A stretch of 55,180 bases of DNA from Sulfitobacter sp. (GTDB taxonomy: Bacteria; Pseudomonadota; Alphaproteobacteria; Rhodobacterales; Rhodobacteraceae), in contig JAQXCD010000037.1 in assembly GCA_029252045.1 (NCBI GenBank), positions 1-55,180 on the forward strand, in the 5' to 3' direction. The position numbers and the translations under genes are program-made. This document shows positions 43,847 to 51,524 of the stretch, one piece after another. The notes below the pieces were generated by a model. It was not told where the DNA came from. It saw only the letters and a program-made list of their open reading frames with translations, and ran no database searches. The first letter of the stretch is position 1; each line of letters starts with the position of its first letter.

Positions 43847-44683
43847 TTACCGCAGGAAGCTTTTGGCTTTCATCGTGTCAGGGACCGGGGCACCCAGACG
43901 GCTGAGGATGGTCGGGGCCAGCTGCAACTGGTCAATCACCACATCTTCTTCCGGCCCTTCGGCATCCCCGAAATAATAGAGCGCCGCCTCTTGCTGCAAC
44001 GGGTCACGCCCGCCGTGATGGCCGCGCGCGTCCTGCCCGTGATCCGCAGTGACCATAATCTCGTACCCTGCGGCGCGCCACTTCGATATGAAGGGCGCCA
44101 GCATCTCGTCCATCACAAAACACGCGTGGTCCATTTCCTGACAGTCATGGAAAAACCTGTGGCCCATGCTGTCGAGGGTGCAGGTGTGCAGCATGCCATA
44201 GTTGAGGCCGAACCGCAGGCACAGGTTGGTGAGCGTCGCAAACAGATCAACGTCTGACGGCGTCATTTGGTTGGCCTGCCCATAGCCCGTCATGGTGTGA
44301 AAGCGACCATGGTTGATGGTGTCGCTGTCACGCTCGTCATACTCGATGTCGCGGACGTAGTCGAAGGGGTGGCGGTTAAAGAACTCGGACCAGAAGCTGT
44401 GGGCGACTGCACCTGTGACGCCCCCGCCTTTGCGGACCTGCGCAAACACATCCGGCTGCGTCAGGCGAAACACGTTGCCATTGCCCGTGCAGCCATGCTC
44501 GGCCGGAGCCACGCCGGTGTGTATAGACGCATAGCAGGAGGCAGAGATTGACGGCAACACCGAGCGGATCTTCCACACGCGGGCATCGCCACTGTCTACC
44601 CAGCCTTCCAGATTGCCAAAGAGCCTGCGCCAATTCCGGTAGGGGACGCCGTCGAGAATGATCAGAAGGAGTTTGTTTTTCAT
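43847..44683 (-). CDS. Alkaline phosphatase superfamily protein (type I phosphodiesterase-like)
   Basis: Predicted metal-dependent phospho- or sulfo-hydrolase of 278 residues, NPP/phosphodiesterase branch. Metal ligands: LLIILDGVPYRNW at the N-terminus (first Asp), SISASCYASIHTGVAPAEHG with the likely nucleophile Ser/Thr, and TADHGQDARGHHGG (Asp-His pair and later His). No signal peptide, so probably cytoplasmic. Start ATG 44683 (MKNKLLLIILDG) preferred over 44701. It borders the AT-rich island; codon use here is still like the rest of the genome. Confidence 0.85.
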   Translation of the reverse strand: MKNKLLLIILDGVPYRNWRRLFGNLEGWVDSGDARVWKIRSVLPSISASCYASIHTGVAPAEHGCTGNGNVFRLTQPDVFAQVRKGGGVTGAVAHSFWSEFFNRHPFDYVRDIEYDERDSDTINHGRFHTMTGYGQANQMTPSDVDLFATLTNLCLRFGLNYGMLHTCTLDSMGHRFFHDCQEMDHACFVMDEMLAPFISKWRAAGYEIMVTADHGQDARGHHGGRDPLQQEAALYYFGDAEGPEEDVVIDQLQLAPTILSRLGAPVPDTMKAKSFLR

Positions 44684-44701
44684 GGTGCCCTGCGATGTCA
44701 A

Positions 44702-45132
44702 AATACCTCCCGATTGAAGCGCAACGGGACCGCGCGCGCAACAGCGGAACGTAGAAAATCTGTACGGGGGGATTGGAGCGTTAACCCCCTGTTACACTGG
44801 GGTTTGGAGGGGGTGTTTACCGTACATTACCTGTGCAGCACCTGTACACCCCCCTGTGCACCGTTTGGGAGCGCGGATGGGGGTTAACTGGGCGTGCGGT
44901 GGGGGCGACCGACTGTGAATAGGTTTAGTTTCAAATTTCCAAAGTAGTATTTTTAGGTACGCTTATCGAACGTTAATTTAGTTAATAGGTTTGTTGCCTA
45001 ATTCAATTTATCAGATACTTTTTCCATAAGCCTACTAATTTGTATCCTTCTATAAGGTGCGGGATTCCATACTATGCGTGTGTGGAAAAATGATAACCTA
45101 ATTTCACTATTTTTACAAAAAAGGAATATGAA
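44702..45132. other. Non-coding transition into AT-rich island, with G/C-tract repeats
   Basis: No convincing gene. The first half (44760-44910) is GC-rich with tract repeats: inverted copies GTTAACCCCC (44780-44789) and GGGGGTTAAC (44879-44888), and three tandem near-copies of CCTGT(G/A)CA in 44830-44862. From about 44930 the base composition drops sharply to AT-rich, which continues to about 46140. Confidence 0.6.
44780..44888. repeat. Inverted repeat pair with tandem CCTGTRCA copies between
   Basis: GTTAACCCCC and its exact reverse complement GGGGGTTAAC are 89 bases apart and enclose CCTGTGCAGC, CCTGTACACC and CCTGTGCACC-like copies. Seen directly. Possible roles are a protein-binding array, an integration boundary or a fold-back structure; none can be chosen from sequence. 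Confidence 0.45.
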
Positions 45133-45396
45133 ATGGGTAAGAGAAGATTTGAACGCAAAGCAGCTAGACAAGAACGCCGGTCAGCTCGAAAAAGTAATCG
45201 AGCAGATCGGAAGGCTGAAAAGGGAAATGTTTCTGCCGCGAACCGTCTTAGAGAGAAATCCGCAAAACTTGCCGAGAAGGCTGCACAAACAACAGTCAGG
45301 GCGTCGCAGATGGAGGATGAAGACAGTATCTTGAAGCGGTTTTTTAGTCCCGAACGCGCTCGCCAACTCGCAGTAAGTTCAAATCAATTTTACTAG
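45133..45396 (+). CDS. Small basic hypothetical protein
   Basis: Protein of 87 residues, strongly basic at the N-terminus (MGKRRFERKAARQERRSARK), alanine/lysine-rich in the middle and ending SILKRFFSPERARQLAVSSN. It looks like a helical nucleic-acid-binding or coiled-coil protein; I do not recognise it. AAGGAATATGAA gives a good ribosome binding site. It lies in the AT-rich island 54 bases before a pseudogene on the same strand. A different frame (45074-45334) overlaps it but has less protein-like sequence. Confidence 0.55.
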   Translation: MGKRRFERKAARQERRSARKSNRADRKAEKGNVSAANRLREKSAKLAEKAAQTTVRASQMEDEDSILKRFFSPERARQLAVSSNQFY

Positions 45397-45450
45397 AGAT
45401 TGTTAGATACGGTTTGAAAATAGATCTATTTTGAAAAGGATGACTGGATT

Positions 45451-46131
45451 ATGCCAACGGTTTCGATAAGAGATAAATATTTTAAATATAATGGAGTGAA
45501 GTATTTTAGAGTCGGCTCACAGCGTGTTGTGCTGGGAACTTGTGGTCACAAGCGGAGGCCTTTACTTTAGGGAAACTTCTTTGAGAACTTCGTGAATATG
45601 AGTACGAGGTATTTCACGGATGTTAATAGCGTAGTGGTTGAAATTGACTATGAAGACTCGCCTGCGTTTGACCTTGGGGTTAATGTTAAGGTGCCTGGTT
45701 TCAGGTAAATTGGCGGGAACCTTACTCGTGAAGTCATGCGATACATGAACTTGAAGCTATTGAATATATCTGTTGGCAATAAGCAGATAATAGATTCAAT
45801 TAACAAACTAACCGACGTAAAGCGTGATTTTTTTAAAGTAGAAAAATCACTCTGGAAACAACGGCGTGTTGTGAATGAAGTATTTACAGTAGTTTCCGCC
45901 GAAATTGCTGAAGCCCTTACCGCCCAATCAACCGCTGAAATTTCTGGTACAATTAAAGGCGTCGAAATTAGTTTGTCTCCATCGGCATCAATTCAGCAAT
46001 CGTCTGTAATCAAGTTGGAGGAAGGTTCCACATTTGCATATCTGCTATTCAAGCCTCTTTGGAATGCGAATGCTTACAGAAATATTGAAACGGTCGTAAA
46101 TGGCCGCCATGATCAATGGGGTTTTTCATAA
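45451..46131 (+). pseudogene. Hypothetical protein gene with two in-frame stop codons
   Basis: One frame is protein-like for 227 codons from ATG 45451 (MPTVSIRDKYFKYNGVKYFR) to TGA-free end at 46131, but TAG at 45568-45570 and TAA at 45706-45708 interrupt it. Parts: residues 1-39, 41-85 (GNFFENFVNMSTRYFTDVNS onward) and 87-226, the last with KLLNISVGNKQIIDSINKL and VEISLSPSASIQQSSV. The style recalls hypothetical proteins of other alphaproteobacteria that open MPxxxIRDxYFxxxGVxYFR; I know no function for them. A restart at ATG 45736 would make a 131-residue C-terminal piece. Base composition is AT-rich, unlike neighbours, suggesting transfer and then decay. Confidence 0.6.
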
Positions 46132-46219
46132 TCAGGGTGATTTAAAACGTTTGGTCACTTGTCTCATTAATACTGATGAAAGTGCTTGATGATGTGCTAG
46201 AAGCGCTTTTCTCAACTCA

Positions 46220-46249
46220 GCAGATTACCGATGGTTTTTGGTAATCTGC
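46220..46249. terminator. Strong bidirectional hairpin between convergent genes
   Basis: GCAGATTACC / GGTAATCTGC, perfect 10-pair stem around a 10-base loop containing five T residues. It lies between the end of the AT-rich island gene (+) and the end of the peptide ABC operon (-) and can serve either strand. No T-run outside the stem. Confidence 0.65.
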
Positions 46250-46262
46250 CTCCCCAAACCCC

Positions 46263-47900
46263 CTAGTTCCCCGCACTCTCCATCTTGCGGTTGGCGATTG
46301 TTTCTTCCAGCCAGCCGATCCGCATTTCAGGAACCGAGCTGAGCAGCAGGTCGGTGTAGTCGTCAAAGGGCGGGGCGAGCACTTGGGATTTTGGCCCGTA
46401 GCGCACCACCTTGCCTTGGAACATCACGGCAATACTGTCTGCAATCGCCTTCACTGTCGCCAGATCGTGGGTGATGAACAGATAGGCCACGTCTTCGACC
46501 TTTTGCAGGCGCAACAGCAGCTTGAGAATGCCGTCTGCCACCAGCGGGTCCAGCGCACTTGTCACCTCGTCGCAGATGATCAGCTTGGGCTTGGCGGCCA
46601 ATGCGCGCGCGATGCACACACGTTGCTTTTGCCCACCTGACAACTCGGCCGGATAGCGGTCCTGAAAACCCTCACCCAGTTCGATCTCGTCGAGGAGCTG
46701 CTGTATCCGCTCCTGTTTGGCTTTGCCCTTGAGGCCAAAGTAGAACTCAAGCGGGCGGCCGATGATGGTGCCGACAGTCTGGCGCGGGTTCATGGCCGTA
46801 TCGGCCATCTGATAGATCATCTGGAACTCGCGCAGATCATCCAGAGGCCGTGTTGCCAGCTCACGGGTCAGTGTGCGCCCGTCGAATGTGATCTCGCCTG
46901 CCGTGGGTGGCAGTAATCCTGTGATCACCCGCGCAAGGGTAGACTTGCCCGATCCGCTTTCACCCACCACGGCCAGTGTCTGGCCCGGGTGTATCTCGAC
47001 GTTGATATTCTTGAGGACGTCGAAATTGGTTCCTTTATAGCGCGCGGTGACGCCTTCCACCTTGAGGATGGGCATGCCCACCGGCTCTTTCTCGATGTGT
47101 TTGATCGAGCGGACAGAGACCAGCGCACGGGTATATTCCTCAACCGGATTATTGATGATCTGGTCGGTTGTACCGTATTCAACCATGGCACCTTGTTGCA
47201 GCACCATGATGTGGTCGCTGACCTGTGCGACAACGGCCAGATCGTGGGTGATGTAGAGCGCTGCGACACCCGTATCGCGTATCGCGTTTTTGATCGCGAC
47301 AAGCACGTCAATCTGCGTGGTCACATCCAGCGCTGTCGTCGGCTCGTCAAACACTACCAGATCGGGTTGGGGGCAAAGCGCCAGCGCGGTCATGCAGCGC
47401 TGTAACTGGCCGCCAGAGACCTGATGCGGATACCGCGACCCTATGTTCTCGGGATCGGGCAGGCCGAGTTTTTCGAACAGAGCGACAGCGCGCTCTTCAG
47501 CCTGTTTCCTGGAGAATTTGCCTTGGCTAATTGCGGCCTCGGTTACCTGCTCCATGATCCGCTTTGCGGGGTTGAAGGAAGCGGCGGCGGACTGGCTGAC
47601 ATATGTCACCTCTGCACCGCGCAACTTGCGTTTGTCAGGCATATTGGATTGCAGCACGTCGCGCCCGTTCACCCAAACTTCGCCACCCGTCAGCTCGACG
47701 CCGCCGCGCCCGTAGGCCATGGCCGCAAGGCCGATCGTGGATTTGCCGGCACCGGATTCGCCAATCAGACCGAGAACCTTGCCAGCTTCCAGATCGAAAT
47801 CCACACCATGCACAATCTCGATATCACGAGACTTCTCACCGGGGGGATAGATCGTGGCTCCGATTTTCAGGCCGCGTACTTTGAGGAGTGGCTCGCTCAT
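46263..47900 (-). CDS. Dipeptide/oligopeptide-type ABC transporter, fused twin ATPase (DppD-DppF-like)
   Basis: ATPase with two nucleotide-binding domains in one chain, 545 residues. Domain 1 (1-265): Walker A GESGAGKSTIG, signature VSGGQLQR, Walker B LVVFDEPTTALD. Domain 2 (285-540): GESGSGKSTLARV, LSGGQKQRVCIARAL, LIICDEVTSALD. It powers uptake by the two permeases upstream. Start ATG 47900 (MSEPLLKVRGLKIG), overlapping the permease gene by four bases. The fused form replaces the usual separate D and F subunits and is common in Rhodobacteraceae. Last gene of the operon, followed by a strong hairpin. Confidence 0.93.
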   Translation of the reverse strand: MSEPLLKVRGLKIGATIYPPGEKSRDIEIVHGVDFDLEAGKVLGLIGESGAGKSTIGLAAMAYGRGGVELTGGEVWVNGRDVLQSNMPDKRKLRGAEVTYVSQSAAASFNPAKRIMEQVTEAAISQGKFSRKQAEERAVALFEKLGLPDPENIGSRYPHQVSGGQLQRCMTALALCPQPDLVVFDEPTTALDVTTQIDVLVAIKNAIRDTGVAALYITHDLAVVAQVSDHIMVLQQGAMVEYGTTDQIINNPVEEYTRALVSVRSIKHIEKEPVGMPILKVEGVTARYKGTNFDVLKNINVEIHPGQTLAVVGESGSGKSTLARVITGLLPPTAGEITFDGRTLTRELATRPLDDLREFQMIYQMADTAMNPRQTVGTIIGRPLEFYFGLKGKAKQERIQQLLDEIELGEGFQDRYPAELSGGQKQRVCIARALAAKPKLIICDEVTSALDPLVADGILKLLLRLQKVEDVAYLFITHDLATVKAIADSIAVMFQGKVVRYGPKSQVLAPPFDDYTDLLLSSVPEMRIGWLEETIANRKMESAGN

Positions 47901-48712
47901 CCGCGGCCCCCTTTCAGTGATGTGGTGCGCGACAAGATCCAGTCGGCCACAAGGTTGATCGAGATGCACAGGGCAGCGATGGCATAGGCGGGGTAGAGTG
48001 CTGCCTGAATGCCGTAGTTGATGCCTTCTTTGTTGTCTTTCACAATGCCGCCCCAATCCGCCTGCGGCGGCTGTACGCCAAGGCCGAGGAAGGACAGCGT
48101 GGACACAAACAGCACCATAAAGATAAAGCGCAGGCCCATCTCGGCCACCAGTGGAGACAGTGCATTTGGCAATGTCTCGCGGAAGATGATCCAGCCGATT
48201 TTCTCGCCGCGCAAACGTGCGGCCTCGACGTAGTCCATCACGGTGATGTCGACGGCCACAGCGCGCGCCAGACGGAACACGCGTGTGCTGTCCAGCAAGC
48301 CCATCAATACGATCAACGTAAAGATGGTTGTCGGCAGAACGGAGAGAACCACGAGTGCAAAGATCAGCGACGGAATGGACATGATCAAATCAATAAACCG
48401 GCTCAGCGCCTGATCGACCCAACCGCCAGAGACCGCTGCAAAGAAGCCGAGCGTGGCGCCGGTTACAAAGCTGAGGATGGTGGCCGCTGTGGCGATAAAG
48501 ATTGTGGTGCGCCCGCCCCAGATCATCCGGCTGAGCAGGTCACGGCCGATGCTATCAGTGCCCAGCAGGAATTCGGAGGAGGAGGGCTCCCAAACGTCGC
48601 CGACCACTTCGGCCATGCCGTAGGGCGCGATATAGGGCGCGAAGATCGCGCAGAGAAAGAAAAAAGAGGTGAAAAACAGGCCGATCAGAGCGGCGGGGGG
48701 GATGCGGATCAT
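47897..48712 (-). CDS. Peptide-type ABC transporter permease (DppC-like)
   Basis: Inner membrane permease, 271 residues, about six membrane segments. LLGTDSIGRDLLSRMIWGGR is the DppC/OppC signature; the ATPase-contact loop is DYVEAARLRGEKIGWIIFRETLPNAL. It follows the DppB-like gene after a 121-base gap that is unusually long for this operon type and contains a small hairpin, and overlaps the ATPase gene by 4 bases. Confidence 0.93.
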   Translation of the reverse strand: MIRIPPAALIGLFFTSFFFLCAIFAPYIAPYGMAEVVGDVWEPSSSEFLLGTDSIGRDLLSRMIWGGRTTIFIATAATILSFVTGATLGFFAAVSGGWVDQALSRFIDLIMSIPSLIFALVVLSVLPTTIFTLIVLMGLLDSTRVFRLARAVAVDITVMDYVEAARLRGEKIGWIIFRETLPNALSPLVAEMGLRFIFMVLFVSTLSFLGLGVQPPQADWGGIVKDNKEGINYGIQAALYPAYAIAALCISINLVADWILSRTTSLKGGRG

Positions 48713-48833
48713 GCGGTAACCCTCCTTGAAGTTAGGGGAGTTAAGTGGTGACTGAACATTGCCGGGCGTCTCGCTGTACCTTTGCGCTGCAAAAGGGCGG
48801 GGCCGCGCGGCATGTGGTCTCTTGGAGGAAAAC

Positions 48834-49790
48834 TCACTTTGGATGCCTCAGACGCGGATTTGTGACGATGGAGACGATATCGGCAATCAGGTTCAACCCG
48901 ATGTACACGGCGGCAAATATCAGGCCACAGGCTTGGACCACGGGGACATCGCGTTTGGTGACATGGTCGACCAGATATTGCCCCATACCGGGATAGGCAA
49001 AGACCACCTCGACCACCACAACACCGACGACCAGATAGGCCATGTTGATCATCACCACGTTCACAATCGGTGCAACCGCGTTCGGGAACGCATGCTTGCG
49101 GATGACCGTCAGCATGGGAAGGCCCTTTAGTTCCGCTGTTTCGATATAGGCGGACTGCATCACGTTCAGAATGGCCGCGCGGGTCATGCGCATCATATGC
49201 GCTAGCACCACCAGCGTCAGGACCATAACCGGAAGGGCGATTGCGTTCAGCTTCTCCAGGAGGCTCATCGAGTCGTTGATGATAGCAACAGAGGGGAACC
49301 AGCGGAATTTGATCGCCAGCCAGTAGACCAGGATATAGCCGATCATGAATTCAGGAATGGAAATGGTGGTCAGTGTAACCGCCGAGATCGTTTTGTCCGG
49401 CCACCTGTCCTTATACCGCACGGCTAGCAGACCCAGGAAGATCGCCAGAGGCACAGAGATCGCGGCGGCCCAGAAGGCGAGGAATATTGTATTTTTCAGA
49501 CGTCCGCTGATGCTTTCGGCGATGTCGCGGCCGTTTGTCAGGGCTGTGCCGAGGTCGCCCTGCAACACACCGCCCAACCAATTGAAATAACGGGTGACAG
49601 GGGGGGTGTTCAGTCCAAGTTCTTCGCGCAGGTTAGCGAGGCTGACTGGCGTAGCGCCCTGGCCGAGAATTTGTTGCGCGACATCTCCCGGCAACATGAT
49701 GGTGCCGGCAAAAATGAGGACGGACGCGGCGAAGAGGAGCAGGATGCCCAGCGTTAAACGCTGGGCAACCAATTTAATGATCGGATGCAC
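48834..49790 (-). CDS. Peptide-type ABC transporter permease (DppB-like)
   Basis: Inner membrane permease, 318 residues, about six membrane segments. N-terminal LVAQRLTLGILLLFAASVLIF, GDLGTALTNGRDIAESI, and the contact loop AYIETAELKGLPMLTVIRKHAFPNA are characteristic of DppB/OppB. Begins three bases after the binding-protein stop. Partner of the DppC-like protein. Confidence 0.93.
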   Translation of the reverse strand: MHPIIKLVAQRLTLGILLLFAASVLIFAGTIMLPGDVAQQILGQGATPVSLANLREELGLNTPPVTRYFNWLGGVLQGDLGTALTNGRDIAESISGRLKNTIFLAFWAAAISVPLAIFLGLLAVRYKDRWPDKTISAVTLTTISIPEFMIGYILVYWLAIKFRWFPSVAIINDSMSLLEKLNAIALPVMVLTLVVLAHMMRMTRAAILNVMQSAYIETAELKGLPMLTVIRKHAFPNAVAPIVNVVMINMAYLVVGVVVVEVVFAYPGMGQYLVDHVTKRDVPVVQACGLIFAAVYIGLNLIADIVSIVTNPRLRHPK

Positions 49791-49793
49791 GGA

Positions 49794-51401
49794 TTATGCC
49801 GTCTTCCAAGTGTACTTGAATGCCTTCCAGTACATTTGTGGACCGCTCGGGTTACCTACATAGCCTTGGACATCGTTAGAGATCGCATCAACAAAGTCGT
49901 TGAACATTGGCAGTATTACACCGCCTTCTTCGTTCAGCATTCTGCTCATGTTGGAGTAGATTTCCTTGCGCTTTGCATCGTCCAGTTCGGCACGTGCCTG
50001 AAGCAGCATCGCGTCAAAATCTTCGCGCTTCCAGCGGGTGTCGTTCCAGTCAGCCGTGGAGAGGTATGCCGTTGCGAACATCTGGTCTTGGACCGGACGG
50101 CCGCCCCAGTAGGAGGCGCAGAAAGGTTGTACGTTCCAGACTTCGGACCAGTAACCATCGTTTGGCTCACGCTTGATTTCCAACGGGATGCCTGCCGCTT
50201 GAGCAGACTGCTGGAACAGCGCTGCGGCATCGACCGCACCAGGGAAGGCACCGTCGGCAACGCGCAGAACGATTGGGGAGCCATCGTGGCCGGACTTTTT
50301 GTAGTGCTCGGCTGCTTTTTCGATCGAGAATTCACGCTGGGGGAGAGTTTCGTCGAACAGCGGATAGGCTGCGTTGATTGGCGTGTCGTTACCGATGCCG
50401 CCGTAACCTTGCAGGATTTTGTCGACCATTTCCTGACGGTTGATCGCATACTTCAGTGCCAGACGCAGATCGTTGTTGTCCAGTGGTGCTGTGTCCACAT
50501 GCGCGATGAATACGTAGTGACCACGGCCAGATACGTTTTTCACCGAGAGGTTTGGTGCGCGACCCAGCAGTTTTGCGATCTTAGGCTCAACGCGGTTGAT
50601 AGAGTCAACCTGACCAGACTGCAGAGCAGCGGTGCGGGCTGTGGCATCGTTCAGAACGATCAACTCGATTTTGTCATAGTGAGCAACTTCTTCTTGTGAG
50701 CCGCCCCAATAGTCAGAACGACGCACAGCTGTTGCGCGGACGCCCGGCTCATAATCTTCCATGGTGTATGCGCCGGTGCCGATTGCGGCAGTCGGATCGT
50801 CAAAGCCACCGTTTGGCTGGATGATCAGGTGATAGTCGGCCATCAGGAATGGAAGGTCGGCGTTGCCCGTTTCCAGTTCACAAATGAAGCTGTTTCCTTC
50901 GGTGCGCATGGACTTGATGCCTGTCATGATGCCGAGGGCACCTGACTTTGACTCTTCGTTGGAGTGACGCTCCATCGTTTTCATAACGTCTTCAGCTGTT
51001 ACTTGTGCGCCGGTAGAGAAGGTGCAGCCCTGACGTACGTTGAATTTCCAAACGGAGGCATCCTCTGAGCCAGACCAGCTTTCTGCTACGAGTCCGCGCA
51101 AGGAGCCGTCGTTATTCAGCTCAACCAGAGGCTCGCCCCAGAAGAATCCCGTGGCGAGTGGTGCGTCAGAGGCCCAGCTTGCAGGATCTTGTGTATTTGT
51201 GCTCTCGCCGCCCGAGACGCCGATGCGGAACGTACCGCCGGCGACAGGTTTGGCATGGCTGTCTGCATGCGCTGTTTTGGCCAGCATGTAGTTCGCTACT
51301 GCAGCGGTAAAGCCGAGGGCGGCTGCGCGTGCAACAAACTCGCGCCGGGTCAACAGGCCGCTTTTGACTTGGCTACTCAGATTTTTAAGTTGTTCGTTCA
51401 T
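49794..51401 (-). CDS. Peptide-type ABC transporter substrate-binding protein, Tat-exported
   Basis: Family 5 extracellular solute-binding protein, 535 residues. It has a twin-arginine signal (LLTRREFVARAAALGF, Arg19-Arg20; cleavage likely after AKTAHA). Mature part: ATGFFWGEPLVELNNDGSLRG, WKFNVRQGCTFSTGAQVTAEDV and ALKYAINRQEMVDKILQGYGG. Start ATG 51401 (MNEQLKNLSSQVKSG); the longer frame to 51476 is unlikely. First gene of the importer operon. It probably binds peptides, opines or related compounds. Tat rather than Sec export suggests folding before export. Confidence 0.93.
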   Translation of the reverse strand: MNEQLKNLSSQVKSGLLTRREFVARAAALGFTAAVANYMLAKTAHADSHAKPVAGGTFRIGVSGGESTNTQDPASWASDAPLATGFFWGEPLVELNNDGSLRGLVAESWSGSEDASVWKFNVRQGCTFSTGAQVTAEDVMKTMERHSNEESKSGALGIMTGIKSMRTEGNSFICELETGNADLPFLMADYHLIIQPNGGFDDPTAAIGTGAYTMEDYEPGVRATAVRRSDYWGGSQEEVAHYDKIELIVLNDATARTAALQSGQVDSINRVEPKIAKLLGRAPNLSVKNVSGRGHYVFIAHVDTAPLDNNDLRLALKYAINRQEMVDKILQGYGGIGNDTPINAAYPLFDETLPQREFSIEKAAEHYKKSGHDGSPIVLRVADGAFPGAVDAAALFQQSAQAAGIPLEIKREPNDGYWSEVWNVQPFCASYWGGRPVQDQMFATAYLSTADWNDTRWKREDFDAMLLQARAELDDAKRKEIYSNMSRMLNEEGGVILPMFNDFVDAISNDVQGYVGNPSGPQMYWKAFKYTWKTA

Positions 51402-51524
51402 AGTGGTGGTTCTCCCAGTTGGAATCGCGTGTCTTTCGCACGCGCTTTTATTGATTGATGAATCAACGTTACGCATTTCAGGCGGTGTCGCAAGCGTTAA
51501 TACCCTGCAATTGTATCGGCCAGG

